From the NCBI GenBank assembly GCA_003856375.1, contig CP034120.1, positions 372,001 through 436,000 on the forward strand: DNA of 64,000 bases, given 5' to 3'. Source of the DNA: Glaciecola amylolytica (lineage in GTDB: Bacteria; Bacteroidota; Bacteroidia; Flavobacteriales_D; Crocinitomicaceae). This document shows, piece after piece, positions 1 through 10,204 of this stretch. A program made the position numbers and the translations under genes. Every line of letters starts with the position of its first letter. The stretch's first letter is position 1. The notes beneath the pieces are model-generated. The model saw only the letters and a program-made list of their open reading frames with translations. It ran no database searches and was not told where the DNA came from.

Positions 1-242
1 TGCACATGCGTCAATTGTTGAAAACAAAATTAGTAGATATGGATCTTTCGGTTCGTGCTCTGAATTGTTTGAAAGCAGCAGACGTTGAAACATTGGGTGA
101 TTTGGTTTCTTACAACAAAAATGACTTATTGAAGTTCCGTAACTTCGGTAAAAAATCATTGACGGAGTTGGAAGACTTAGTGGATTCTAAAGGATTGAAC
201 TTTGGAATGAATGTAGCTAAGTACAAATTAGATAAAGATTAG
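1..242 (+). CDS. rpoA: RNA polymerase alpha subunit, C-terminal part (partial)
   Basis: The 3' end of a gene that enters from the left edge; the reading frame is open from base 3. The visible residues match the alpha C-terminal domain: a helix-hairpin-helix fold with [10 protein letters not shown], the [20 protein letters not shown] block and a short charged tail. This domain contacts UP elements and activators and belongs to core RNA polymerase. rplQ follows after 93 bases, the usual rpoA-rplQ order at the end of the large ribosomal protein operon. Family assignment is secure; the N-terminal assembly domain lies outside the window. Confidence 0.95.
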   Translation, partial: HMRQLLKTKLVDMDLSVRALNCLKAADVETLGDLVSYNKNDLLKFRNFGKKSLTELEDLVDSKGLNFGMNVAKYKLDKD

Positions 243-335
243 TATCGCAAAATAAAAGTAATAATGTCGTAATAGGTGGTAAGAACGACGCGATTATAGT
301 TCTTACTAACCGTTACTTACGAAATTTAAGAAAAA

Positions 336-908
336 ATGAGACACGGTAAAAAATTCAATCATTTAGGTAGACAAACTGCACACAGAGCTGCAATGTTATC
401 TAATATGGCTTGTTCGTTAATCGAACACAAACGTATTTCAACTACTATCGCTAAAGCAAAAGCTTTACGTGTTTATGTTGAACCTATTTTGACAAAAGCG
501 AAAGACGATACAACTCACAATCGTCGTACAACTTTCTCTTACTTGAAAAGTAAAGAAGCTGTATCTGAACTTTTCAGAACAATCGCTCCGAAAATTGCTG
601 ACCGTCCGGGAGGATACACTCGTATTATCCGTACAGGTTACCGTTTAGGAGATAACGCTGAAATGTGTTTGATCGAGTTGGTTGATTTCAACGAAGTTTA
701 CACTGCTGGTGAGAAAAAGACTACAACACGTCGTTCTCGTCGTGGTGGTGCAGCTGCAACTAAGAAAACTGACGCGGCTCCTGCTGCAGAAGTTGTTGAA
801 GAGGCAGTAGTTGTTGAAGAAGTAAAAGCTGAAGAAGTTGCTCCTGAGGCAGCAGCTCCGACAGAAGAAGCAGATTCAACTGAAGAAGAAAAAAAGGATG
901 AAGAGTAA
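336..908 (+). CDS. rplQ: 50S ribosomal protein L17 with acidic C-terminal extension
   Basis: Residues 1 to about 120 are a normal L17 ([12 protein letters not shown] start, [16 protein letters not shown], and a [11 protein letters not shown] end). L17 is a large-subunit protein near the peptide exit tunnel. Residues from about 127 to 190 form an extra tail: first basic ([10 protein letters not shown]), then a low-complexity run of Ala, Glu, Val and Lys. Bacterial L17 is usually about 120-130 residues; longer L17 with such tails is known in Bacteroidota. The gene follows rpoA and ends before a strong hairpin terminator. A minus-strand open frame across the tail is a codon-bias shadow. Confidence 0.96.
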   Translation: MRHGKKFNHLGRQTAHRAAMLSNMACSLIEHKRISTTIAKAKALRVYVEPILTKAKDDTTHNRRTTFSYLKSKEAVSELFRTIAPKIADRPGGYTRIIRTGYRLGDNAEMCLIELVDFNEVYTAGEKKTTTRRSRRGGAAATKKTDAAPAAEVVEEAVVVEEVKAEEVAPEAAAPTEEADSTEEEKKDEE

Positions 909-931
909 TCATTTTTGTCTTTCAAAATAAG

Positions 932-968
932 AAAAAGGGTATCCGTTTATTAACGAATACCCTTTTTT
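932..968 (+). terminator. Rho-independent terminator after rplQ
   Basis: Inverted repeat AAAAAGGGTAT-c-CGTT, loop TATT, AACG-a-ATACCC, running into seven T. It closes the ribosomal protein operon and separates it from carA, which has its own promoter just downstream. Confidence 0.85.
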
Positions 969-981
969 TATAAACGATATT

Positions 982-1011
982 TTTGAAGTTGGAATAGAAA
1001 TCCTAATTTTG
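982..1011 (+). promoter_or_regulatory. Bacteroidota-type promoter for carA-eno
   Basis: TTTG at 982-985 and TAATTTTG at 1004-1011, separated by 18 bases, fit the Bacteroidota -33/-7 consensus (TTTG, TAnnTTTG). It lies between the rplQ terminator and the carA ATG at 1029, so the leader would be only about 10-15 nt. Confidence 0.6.
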
Positions 1012-1028
1012 CAAAAACATTTTAGTAT

Positions 1029-2171
1029 ATGGAAGAACGCAAGCCTGCGCTCCTGGTCCTGGAGGATGGAACAGTTTTTTATGGCAAAGCAACCGGAAAG
1101 ATAGGTACAACAACCGGAGAGATTGCCTTTAACACCGGAATGACCGGTTATCAAGAGGTGTTCACCGATCCTTCATATTACGGACAAATACTAGTCATGA
1201 CGACATCCCACATTGGGAACTATGGTGTAAATCCGGAAGAAGTTGAATCGGAATCGGTGAAAATTGCCGGACTAGTTACCAAAAAATTCGCAAACAACTT
1301 TTCAAGAGCTTCTGCTACATCCGGTTTACAGGAATACCTGGTAGAAAACGACAAAGTTGGAATCACGGACATCGATACAAGAGCATTGGTTCGTCATATT
1401 CGCCATAAAGGTGCAATGAACGCCATTATTTCATCTGAAATACTGGATGAGAAAGAACTTCTGAAACAAGTAAAAGAAGTTCCGTCGATGGATGGTTTGG
1501 AATTGTCTTCCAAAGTGGCTACAACAGTTGCTTACGAAGCAGGAGATTCCACTTCCCCAATGAAAGTAGCATTACTTGATTTCGGAGTGAAGAAAAACAT
1601 TATCCGTTGTTTGGTTGAGCGCGGATGTTTTGTGAAAGTCTTCCCGATGAATACCAGCGCTGAAGAACTGAAAGCATTTAATCCGGATGGATATTTATTG
1701 TCTAACGGTCCCGGAGATCCTTCTGCCATGCCAAACGAGATTGCTTTGGTAAAAGAATTGGTTGAATGGGGAACACCGGTATTCGGAATCTGCCTTGGAC
1801 ACCAGATCTTAGGATTAAGCCAGGGATTGAAAACAGAGAAAATGTTTAACGGCCACCGCGGAATCAATCACCCGGTAATGAACTTACTGACCGGAAAAGG
1901 AGAAATTACTTCTCAAAATCACGGGTTCGTGATCGCGAAAGAAGGAGTTCAATCCAATCCGCGAATTAAAGTAACTCACGAGCATTTGAATGATCAGACA
2001 ATCGCAGGAATCATGTTAACGGACAAACCGGTATTCTCGGTTCAATATCATCCGGAAGCATCTGCAGGTCCACACGATTCAAGATATTTATTCGATCAAT
2101 TTATTTCTAATATGAGAAGCAATGCTTCGAAAGGGACAAACGTTAGTGCGGACCAAACAAGCAACAACTAA
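1029..2171 (+). CDS. carA: Carbamoyl-phosphate synthase small (glutaminase) subunit
   Basis: Hydrolyses glutamine and channels ammonia to the large subunit CarB to make carbamoyl phosphate for arginine and pyrimidine synthesis. The N-terminal CPSase small-chain domain (residues 1 to about 150) has the ALLVLEDG start and the FNTGMTGYQE block. The C-terminal class I glutamine amidotransferase domain has GICLGHQ with nucleophile Cys255 and the His341/Glu343 pair in QYHPEAS. Length (380) is normal for the family; the last 15 or so residues are a polar tail. eno starts 18 bases downstream, so the two are probably cotranscribed. carB is not in the window. Confidence 0.96.
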   Translation: MEERKPALLVLEDGTVFYGKATGKIGTTTGEIAFNTGMTGYQEVFTDPSYYGQILVMTTSHIGNYGVNPEEVESESVKIAGLVTKKFANNFSRASATSGLQEYLVENDKVGITDIDTRALVRHIRHKGAMNAIISSEILDEKELLKQVKEVPSMDGLELSSKVATTVAYEAGDSTSPMKVALLDFGVKKNIIRCLVERGCFVKVFPMNTSAEELKAFNPDGYLLSNGPGDPSAMPNEIALVKELVEWGTPVFGICLGHQILGLSQGLKTEKMFNGHRGINHPVMNLLTGKGEITSQNHGFVIAKEGVQSNPRIKVTHEHLNDQTIAGIMLTDKPVFSVQYHPEASAGPHDSRYLFDQFISNMRSNASKGTNVSADQTSNN

Positions 2172-3473
<1,302 letters not shown>

Positions 3474-3495
3474 TCAGATATTCTCATAAAGAAGG

Positions 3496-3526
3496 AAAGG
3501 GAGCTGTTTGGCTCTCTTTTTTGTTT
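3496..3526 (+). terminator. Rho-independent terminator after eno
   Basis: Stem AAAGGGAGC (3496-3504) pairs with GCTCTCTTT (3511-3519) over a 6-nt loop, with one G-T pair, and is followed by a T-rich tract. It ends the carA-eno unit. The rest of the 3527-3754 gap is AT-rich with no supportable gene. Confidence 0.8.
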
Positions 3527-3754
3527 TCAGACTGTCCTTTCGGTTGATGTTTTTTTGAATGTCTTGCAGGAGCGAATCAATTTCAGGTAGTTACCTATCG
3601 GATGTTTGTCGGATGAAATTGAGGAAACAAGCGTTTTTGCCCACTGATTCACAGAAAAACATAATTTTAACAAAATGTTTATATTCAGTTTGTTTTTGTT
3701 ATCGGTAAGCAACCATATTGTTTTTAAATCGTTTACAAACCAAAGCTATGAATT

Positions 3755-4117
3755 ATGAAGATTTTACTATTAAGTTTTGTTTTTGTGTTGAGTTCATTTT
3801 GGGGTAGTGCCCAAACTGGCGGGAATCAGACAAATGCGCCGACTTTCTTTGCGCAATGTATGGTAAATGTGACCGATCAAACAGAATTAACAACACTGGA
3901 AAACCAACTACGCGCAATACCTTATGTTCAGGTAGCTCGAGTTGATATTCCAACTCACCGTCTGTTTCTGATTACAAAAGATATCACTTCGTTTACAGTA
4001 ACCGAATTCACTTCCTGGATGGGAACCTACTCTTCTTCTTATAGCTGCCTTCAAATCGGTTTACAAGGAGTTGACCCTATTAATCCGTATCCATTTACTA
4101 ACTGTTCAGAAAACTAA
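3755..4117 (+). CDS. Small secreted protein of unknown function
   Basis: 120 residues starting with a clear signal peptide (MKILLLSFVFVLSSF...SAQ, cleavage near residue 20). The mature part has two Cys residues and a mixed alpha/beta-looking sequence (TELTTLENQLRAIPYVQVARVDI), reminiscent of a small ferredoxin-like fold, but no family was recognised. The stop is 4 bases before the ATG of the large T9SS protein, so the two are very likely coexpressed and both exported. It lacks a T9SS sorting domain, so it is predicted to be periplasmic or freely secreted. Confidence 0.7.
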   Translation: MKILLLSFVFVLSSFWGSAQTGGNQTNAPTFFAQCMVNVTDQTELTTLENQLRAIPYVQVARVDIPTHRLFLITKDITSFTVTEFTSWMGTYSSSYSCLQIGLQGVDPINPYPFTNCSEN

Positions 4118-4121
4118 TCCG

Positions 4122-6749
4122 ATGAAAGCACTTTTATATACTTTATTGCTGTTCTGTTCAATTGGAGCATCTGCTCAATTAGCGGTGAATTGTGATTTGG
4201 CGATACCGGGTTGTTCAAACCCTGATTTTGATATTACGGGAACTCAACCGCCATATAATACACCGGATTTCGGAACAGGAACAATTTCAAATCCAAGTAC
4301 CAATCCTCAGGGAGTGAACAGCGGATGTTTGTTATCCGGAGAAACAGTTTCTACATTCATTACAATTAATATTGTAACCAGCGGAACATTGGAATGGTCG
4401 ATTATTGGATTGAACTCAGGAACTACGATACCTTCAAATACAGGATGTTTTGACTGGATTATGTGGGCAGATAGTCCATTAAGTACAACAGATGGTTGTG
4501 CTGGAATTAATGGTAACACCCTGCCTCCGGTTGCTTGTAACTGGAATGGTAGCTGTAATGGAAATACAGGGATGTCAGCTCCCGGGAATTATCCTCCTGG
4601 AGCTTCTGGTACAAGTTACCAACCTCCGTTGATTGTAACAGCAGGACAAACATTTATTTTATGCTTGTCAAATTACAGCTCGGTAGGTCAGGATATTAAT
4701 TTTAATTTCTTTGGAACAGCTTCTGTTGTTTGTGGAGTTTCTGCAGCAAATCAAACAATTTGCTTGGGGAACCCTGCTTCAGTAACTATTGCAACTCCGG
4801 GGTATACTGCTCCTGTTTTTAACTGGTTGGTTACTACAGGCGTAACGAATCCTTCTGCAGGTACAACAACCGTTAACCCAACAGTTACAACTACTTATAC
4901 TGTAGTGGTAAGCCAACCTCCAATGGGTGGAAATCCGGCAATGCTGGATACAGCAACCTTTACCATTACGGTAGTGAATCCTCCGGCACCGAATGCAGGC
5001 CCGGATCAGACGATCTGTTTGGGACAACCTATTTCATTGACAGGATCGATAGGAAGTGCAGGAAATACAGCCAGCTGGCAGGCAATTGTTCCTCCGGGAA
5101 TGGTTCCTCCGGCTACAGCCGCATTTTCACCCAACTTTAGTTCTTTAACTCCAACAGTTACGGTTAACCAACCGGGAATTTACAAGTTTGTCTTAAGAGA
5201 AACGAGTACCGTTTGTGGAATTATCCGGGATACGGTTGTTGTGACGGTTTCACAGCTCCAACTTACAGCAGCTCCAACAAACCCGGTTTGTAATGGTTCC
5301 GTTGATGGTTCAATTACGATTACAAGTGCTGGGGCTACTCAGTATAGTTTCAATAATGGAACAACCTGGCAGGCTTCCAATATTCAAGGTGGACTTGCTG
5401 CAGGACCTTATACCGTTTGTGCGAAAAATGCTTTAGGTTGTCAGAAATGTACAACAGTGACTTTGACAAACCCGCCGCAAATTGTCATGACGGTTTCAAA
5501 TGATACAACGATTTGTCAAAACGGAACAGCAACAATCTGGGCTTCTGCAACAGGTGGAGCAACTTATTCTTATCATTGGGATCATAACCCGGCATTGGTA
5601 GCAATCACTCAGGTAAATCCAAATGTGAACACATATTATCCGGTTCAGGTTGAAAGTAACTTAGGATGCTGGTCAAACAGAGATTCGATTTATGTGATGA
5701 TGAATCCTGTTTTGACAGGAGTTATGTCTCCTGAAGCATTTACTTGTCCGGGCTACATGGATTCTATCATGGTGGCAGCTTCCGGTGGTATCGGAGCACC
5801 TTATACAATTACGTGGTCTACCGGTCAAACGGATATTGGAACTGTAAGTACTTTAAGAGACAATCCGCAGCAAACTTCAACATACACAGTTACAATTGAA
5901 GATGTTTGTGAAACCACTCCGATCACTTTAACAGGAGTGATCAATGCCTATCCGGTTCCGGTTCCGCAAATTTCAATTGATATGACACCGAAGTGTGAGC
6001 CAGCGGTTTTTGTTCTGAAGAATACAACAGATCCGAACATGTCTCAAAGCACCATTTGGAGAATTACTAACGGAGATGAGTTCATCGATGTAGATTCACT
6101 GAGTACTTCAGCTACGATGCACGGAACATATGATGTACAGTTGATTGTTACATCTCCTGACGGTTGTATCGATTCAACCACATTCACGGATACTCTGGTT
6201 GTGATGCAGACTCCGATTGCAGATTTCAAATGGAGTCCGGATCCGATAACGATGTTTAATACGGAAGTACTTTTCACCGAGTATTCACTTTATGCAGATA
6301 GTTATCAATGGAGTTTCCCGGGAGCTTCTCCTGCAAGTTCCACAAACGATGATCAGGTGGTTCTTTACCCCGATGGTCAGACAGGAACTTATTATGTGAC
6401 ATTGATTGCAAAATCTTATTTGGGATGTACCGATACGGTAACCAAAACAGTCGTAATTCTTCCGGAGGTGATTCTTTATGCGCCAAATACATTTACACCG
6501 GATGGAGATGAATTCAATCAAAGCTGGAGAGTATATATTGAAGGAATTGATGAATTTGACTTTGATCTTCAGGTTTACAACCGATGGGGTGAAATTATCT
6601 GGGAATCGCATGATTCAAATGCTTCATGGGATGGAACCTATAATGGAAGTCCGGTTCCTCAGGGAGCTTATACCTGGGTTATCAGAGCCCGTGAGTTTAT
6701 TTCCGACAAGAAATATGTTTGGAATGGAACCATCAATATTATCAAATAA
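4122..6749 (+). CDS. Large secreted adhesin-like protein with T9SS type B sorting domain
   Basis: 875 residues from the ATG at 4122, which begins the signal peptide MKALLYTLLLFCSIGASAQ; upstream in-frame codons overlap the preceding gene and are rejected. The body holds Ig/PKD-like beta modules, including a SprB-like repeat (PVCNGSVDGSITITSAG) and a PKD-like stretch (FKWSPDPITMFNTEVLFTEYS). The C-terminus (APNTFTPDGDEFNQSW ... VYNRWGEIIW ... PQGAYTWVIRA) is the gliding-motility-associated type B sorting signal. The protein should be exported by Sec, moved across the outer membrane by T9SS and held on or released from the surface. Role beyond adhesion or surface coating is unknown. Confidence 0.88.
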   Translation: MKALLYTLLLFCSIGASAQLAVNCDLAIPGCSNPDFDITGTQPPYNTPDFGTGTISNPSTNPQGVNSGCLLSGETVSTFITINIVTSGTLEWSIIGLNSGTTIPSNTGCFDWIMWADSPLSTTDGCAGINGNTLPPVACNWNGSCNGNTGMSAPGNYPPGASGTSYQPPLIVTAGQTFILCLSNYSSVGQDINFNFFGTASVVCGVSAANQTICLGNPASVTIATPGYTAPVFNWLVTTGVTNPSAGTTTVNPTVTTTYTVVVSQPPMGGNPAMLDTATFTITVVNPPAPNAGPDQTICLGQPISLTGSIGSAGNTASWQAIVPPGMVPPATAAFSPNFSSLTPTVTVNQPGIYKFVLRETSTVCGIIRDTVVVTVSQLQLTAAPTNPVCNGSVDGSITITSAGATQYSFNNGTTWQASNIQGGLAAGPYTVCAKNALGCQKCTTVTLTNPPQIVMTVSNDTTICQNGTATIWASATGGATYSYHWDHNPALVAITQVNPNVNTYYPVQVESNLGCWSNRDSIYVMMNPVLTGVMSPEAFTCPGYMDSIMVAASGGIGAPYTITWSTGQTDIGTVSTLRDNPQQTSTYTVTIEDVCETTPITLTGVINAYPVPVPQISIDMTPKCEPAVFVLKNTTDPNMSQSTIWRITNGDEFIDVDSLSTSATMHGTYDVQLIVTSPDGCIDSTTFTDTLVVMQTPIADFKWSPDPITMFNTEVLFTEYSLYADSYQWSFPGASPASSTNDDQVVLYPDGQTGTYYVTLIAKSYLGCTDTVTKTVVILPEVILYAPNTFTPDGDEFNQSWRVYIEGIDEFDFDLQVYNRWGEIIWESHDSNASWDGTYNGSPVPQGAYTWVIRAREFISDKKYVWNGTINIIK

Positions 6750-6765
6750 ATAATTGATCCGAATG

Positions 6766-6806
6766 ATAAGGGGCTGTTTGAATTTCAAGCGGCCCCTTAT
6801 TGTTTT
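6766..6806 (+). terminator. Rho-independent terminator after the T9SS type B gene
   Basis: Perfect 9-bp stem ATAAGGGGC (6766-6774) with GCCCCTTAT (6792-6800), followed by TGTTTT. Confidence 0.75.
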
Positions 6807-6858
6807 AATTCGGATTTCACCACAGATTTCTTAATTTCGCAGGATAACTGGATATTTT

Positions 6859-8859
6859 ATGAATTTGAACGATTTTCAAAACGATATAAGAACAGGGATT
6901 CCTGCAATTTTACCATCAAAGAAAGAATACGAATCAGAGATCAATCACGCGCCAAAACGCAAAGAGATCCTTTCTGATGACGAAAAAATTCTGGCTTTGA
7001 AAAATGCACTCAGATATTTTCCGAAAAGTCAGCACGCTGAATTGGTGGGAGAATTTTCCGAAGAGTTGGAGAAATATGGACGAATCTATATGTATCGTTT
7101 CAGACCGGATTATAAAATATATGCCAGACCAATTGAGGAGTATCCGGGAAAATCGCTGCAGGCAAAGGCAATTATGCTGATGATTCAGAATAACCTGGAT
7201 TATGCAGTTGCGCAGCATCCGCACGAATTGATTACTTACGGAGGAAACGGAGCGGTTTTTCAAAACTGGATTCAGTATCGCTTGACGATGAAATATTTAT
7301 CTGAAATGGAAGATGACCAGACTTTGGTCATGTATTCCGGGCATCCGCTTGGGTTGTTTCCGTCTCATAAAGATGCACCGCGTGTTGTTGTAACAAACGG
7401 AATGATGATCCCGAATTATTCGAAACCAGATGATTGGGAAAAATTCAATGCTTTGGGAGTGACGCAGTACGGCCAAATGACAGCGGGTTCTTATATGTAC
7501 ATCGGGCCGCAGGGAATTGTTCACGGAACAACAATTACGGTTTTGAATGGATTCCGGAAAATAAAGAAAAGTCCAAAAGGTTCTCTTTTTGTTACTTCGG
7601 GTCTTGGTGGAATGAGTGGTGCTCAGCCGAAAGCAGGAACCATTGCAGGTTGTATTACTGTTTGTGCGGAAGTGAATCCTAAAATTACTCGTATTCGTCA
7701 TGAACAAGGTTGGATTCATGAGGTGATTGAAGATTTGGATGCTTTGGTTCAAAGAGTCAGATTGGCGCAGGAAAAAGGAGAAGTTATTTCGATTGCTTAC
7801 CTCGGAAATGTGGTTGAGGTTTGGGAGAAATTCGATCAGGAAAATCTGCATATTGATTTGGGATCGGATCAAACATCCCTGCATAACCCATGGGCGGGAG
7901 GATATTATCCGGTTGGAATTTCTTTTGAAGAATCCAATCGTTTGATGGCTGAAGATCCTGAATTGTTCAAAAAGAAAGTACAGGAAACCTTGGTTAAACA
8001 CGCTGATGCAATCAATGCACATACGGCAAAAGGAACGTATTTCTTTGATTACGGAAATGCATTTTTGTTGGAAGCTTCGCGAGCTGGAGCTGCTGTGATG
8101 GCTGAAAACGGAATTGATTTCAAGTATCCGTCATATGTTCAGGATATCATGGGACCCATGTGCTTTGATTTTGGTTTCGGACCTTTCAGATGGGTTTGTG
8201 CTTCCGGAAAGCCGGAAGATTTGCAAAAAACAGATGAGATTGCCTGTTCGGTATTGGAAGAGATTATGAAGAATAGTCCGGTGGAAATCCAACAGCAAAT
8301 GGCCGACAATATTCAATGGATTAAAGGAGCTCAGCAAAACAAACTGGTTGTTGGTTCGCAAGCACGTATTCTTTATGCAGATGCGGAAGGACGTACCAAG
8401 ATCGCGATGGCATTCAATGAAGCTATTCAGAGAGGAGAAATCGGACCGGTTGTTTTGGGAAGAGATCATCACGATGTTTCGGGAACGGATTCTCCATACC
8501 GCGAAACATCCAATATTTACGACGGTTCACGCTTCACGGCAGATATGGCTATTCAGAACGTAATCGGAGATTCTTTCCGCGGCGCAACCTGGGTTTCGAT
8601 TCACAATGGTGGTGGAGTAGGCTGGGGAGAAGTAATCAATGGTGGTTTTGGAATGCTATTGGACGGATCTGAGGATGCTTCCCGTAAATTGAGGTCAATG
8701 CTTCACTGGGATGTAAATAATGGAATAGCGCGTCGTAATTGGGCTCGAAATGAAGGGGCTATTTTTGCAATCAAACGCGCAATGGAAATAGAACCGAAAT
8801 TAAAGGTGACCATTCCGGAGTTGGTAGATGAGGAATTGCTTAAGACGCTTAAGAAATAA
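6859..8859 (+). CDS. hutU: Urocanate hydratase
   Basis: Converts urocanate to imidazolonepropionate in histidine breakdown, using tightly bound NAD+. Family blocks include YGGNGAVFQNW, VMYSGHPLGLFPSH, TNGMMIPNYS, QYGQMTAGS, HNGGGVGWGE and NGGFGMLLDGS. It has 666 residues, longer than the roughly 550 of the well-studied bacterial enzymes; this longer form occurs in Bacteroidota. It stands alone here: no hutH, hutI or hutG is adjacent, so the rest of the pathway must be encoded elsewhere. The ATG at 6859 gives a sensible N-terminus. Confidence 0.93.
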   Translation: MNLNDFQNDIRTGIPAILPSKKEYESEINHAPKRKEILSDDEKILALKNALRYFPKSQHAELVGEFSEELEKYGRIYMYRFRPDYKIYARPIEEYPGKSLQAKAIMLMIQNNLDYAVAQHPHELITYGGNGAVFQNWIQYRLTMKYLSEMEDDQTLVMYSGHPLGLFPSHKDAPRVVVTNGMMIPNYSKPDDWEKFNALGVTQYGQMTAGSYMYIGPQGIVHGTTITVLNGFRKIKKSPKGSLFVTSGLGGMSGAQPKAGTIAGCITVCAEVNPKITRIRHEQGWIHEVIEDLDALVQRVRLAQEKGEVISIAYLGNVVEVWEKFDQENLHIDLGSDQTSLHNPWAGGYYPVGISFEESNRLMAEDPELFKKKVQETLVKHADAINAHTAKGTYFFDYGNAFLLEASRAGAAVMAENGIDFKYPSYVQDIMGPMCFDFGFGPFRWVCASGKPEDLQKTDEIACSVLEEIMKNSPVEIQQQMADNIQWIKGAQQNKLVVGSQARILYADAEGRTKIAMAFNEAIQRGEIGPVVLGRDHHDVSGTDSPYRETSNIYDGSRFTADMAIQNVIGDSFRGATWVSIHNGGGVGWGEVINGGFGMLLDGSEDASRKLRSMLHWDVNNGIARRNWARNEGAIFAIKRAMEIEPKLKVTIPELVDEELLKTLKK

Positions 8860-8870
8860 TTAAAAACGGA

Positions 8871-8904
8871 GAATTGAAAAGTGAGAAGAAAAACTTTTCA
8901 ATTC
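8871..8904. repeat. Perfect 12-bp inverted repeat between convergent genes
   Basis: GAATTGAAAAGT (8871-8882) and ACTTTTCAATTC (8893-8904) around a 10-nt loop, between the ends of hutU (+) and the OmpA-family gene (-). It could act as a weak bidirectional terminator, but the stem is AT-rich. The same AATTGAAAA/GTGAGAA words recur at about 39560-39612, so it may instead be a dispersed intergenic repeat. Confidence 0.6.
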
Positions 8905-8923
8905 TTCGTTCTACATTTTCAAT

Positions 8924-10108
8924 TTAAAGAACTTTAATCTCAACCCTTCTGTTTGCCTGTTCTTCCGATGCAAATTTAGCATTTGGAAATAGCGGATTTG
9001 TGTTTCCGTATCCGACCGTAACCAAACGATTTTTATCGATTCCGTTTTCAATCAGGTAATTGTAAACACGCTTAGCGCGGGCTTCTGACAGCTTCTGAGC
9101 CTCAAAAGTATTGTCTCCGTTGGAATGGACATGTCCTTGAATTTCAATTTTGACACCGGCATTCAGCGCCAGAAAATCTTTGAGTCTTCGCAGTTTCGGT
9201 TCTGCACTTTGAAGAAATTCCGAAGTTCCGGGAAGGAATTCGATTTCGTCGATCTGCATGCTTTTCCCCTCTCCAAGAGGTTCGATCCAAACAACGATTT
9301 CGGTTTCTGTATTGGCTGAAACGGGTTCTTCCCGGTCAATAAAGAAATAACCTTCTGCATCTACTTTCAATTGTACTTTTCCCGAACGTTCGATGGAAAA
9401 CAGAAAATCCGAACCCTGATAAGCAGCTGTGATACCTTTGACTCCTTTTATTCCGGTAATGGTCATATTTGAGATCACCGGTTTTCCCGTTTCATAATCA
9501 CGGATCAGAACCTTTAACGCGGATTCGTTCTTCACAGTTCTCACATCGATCAGCTTCCCGCCTTCCGATGTTTCCTGCAATTCGCCATTTGTGGGTTCGA
9601 AAACAAAATTGACTTCCAGAAATTCTTTCACCTTAGGAGCTGCAATGAAACAAATGATCAATTCCTGCCCTGCGACCAGATCAATGGGGTAAAGTGTCCG
9701 CTCGGAAACAATCAGACTAAGCCCGGGTTCCGTAAAAGGTTTGGAGATAATTCGTTTGATTTCTGCAGCGCCTTTGCTCATTTCTTCGCACGGATACTTG
9801 GTTTCTCCTTCGAAAATAATCATCTGAACAGGCTGCGGACATTTTGCATTCAATGAAAACCGACCGTTGAAAGAAGCCTTAAAAGAACAATAAATGGTGT
9901 TTTTTTCCGGAATATCTTTCAAAGCGGCATAGGCCTGAAAATCATTTACAGCGCCACCTTTTCCCGGAAATTGCATACGGTACTCTCCTGTTTTTAAAAT
10001 ATTGACTGCACCTGTGCAATCTGAGATCGCATCAGAGCTTTCAAGTAATTGTTGCCCGAATGCGTCCATGGAGAGAATGGACAGAAACAATAGGAGAGTA
10101 AATTTCAT
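8924..10108 (-). CDS. OmpA-family outer-membrane/periplasmic protein
   Basis: 394 residues from the ATG at 10108, which begins the signal peptide MKFTLLLFLSILSMDAFGQ. The middle part (to about residue 280) contains beta-rich segments and a carboxypeptidase-regulatory-like stretch (VLIRDYETGKPVISNMTI). The last 110 residues are an OmpA-like peptidoglycan-binding domain: EIEFLPGTSEFLQ, IEIQGHVHSNGD, LSEARAKRVYNYL, and a terminal NRRVEIKVL. It probably tethers an envelope structure to the cell wall. A strong -7 box lies only 6 nt before the ATG, so the mRNA may be leaderless. Confidence 0.85.
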   Translation of the reverse strand: MKFTLLLFLSILSMDAFGQQLLESSDAISDCTGAVNILKTGEYRMQFPGKGGAVNDFQAYAALKDIPEKNTIYCSFKASFNGRFSLNAKCPQPVQMIIFEGETKYPCEEMSKGAAEIKRIISKPFTEPGLSLIVSERTLYPIDLVAGQELIICFIAAPKVKEFLEVNFVFEPTNGELQETSEGGKLIDVRTVKNESALKVLIRDYETGKPVISNMTITGIKGVKGITAAYQGSDFLFSIERSGKVQLKVDAEGYFFIDREEPVSANTETEIVVWIEPLGEGKSMQIDEIEFLPGTSEFLQSAEPKLRRLKDFLALNAGVKIEIQGHVHSNGDNTFEAQKLSEARAKRVYNYLIENGIDKNRLVTVGYGNTNPLFPNAKFASEEQANRRVEIKVL

Positions 10109-10114
10109 TAACAG

Positions 10115-10122
10115 CAAATATA
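10115..10122 (-). promoter_or_regulatory. -7 promoter element (TATATTTG) of the OmpA-family gene
   Basis: On the minus strand TATATTTG ends 6 nt before the ATG at 10108. The upstream -33 position is T-rich rather than a clean TTTG. If used, transcription would begin at or within a few bases of the start codon. Confidence 0.45.
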
Positions 10123-10204
10123 GGTTTTTCGCAAATTAACTAAAAATAACCTGAATTTCTTCTTTCTGAATGGATTGAATAGACTGACTAAATGTACTTC
10201 TTAA

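Noticed and set aside
698-925. Minus-strand Ser/Ala-rich frame over the L17 tail
   Set aside because: Produced by the low-complexity Ala/Glu codons of rplQ on the other strand.
7297-8022. Long minus-strand open frame inside hutU
   Set aside because: It is fully antisense to a conserved enzyme gene and its translation shows no recognisable domain; a codon-bias shadow.
8871-8904. Inverted repeat called as a terminator
   Set aside because: The stem is almost all A-T and its words recur elsewhere, so repeat is the safer call.
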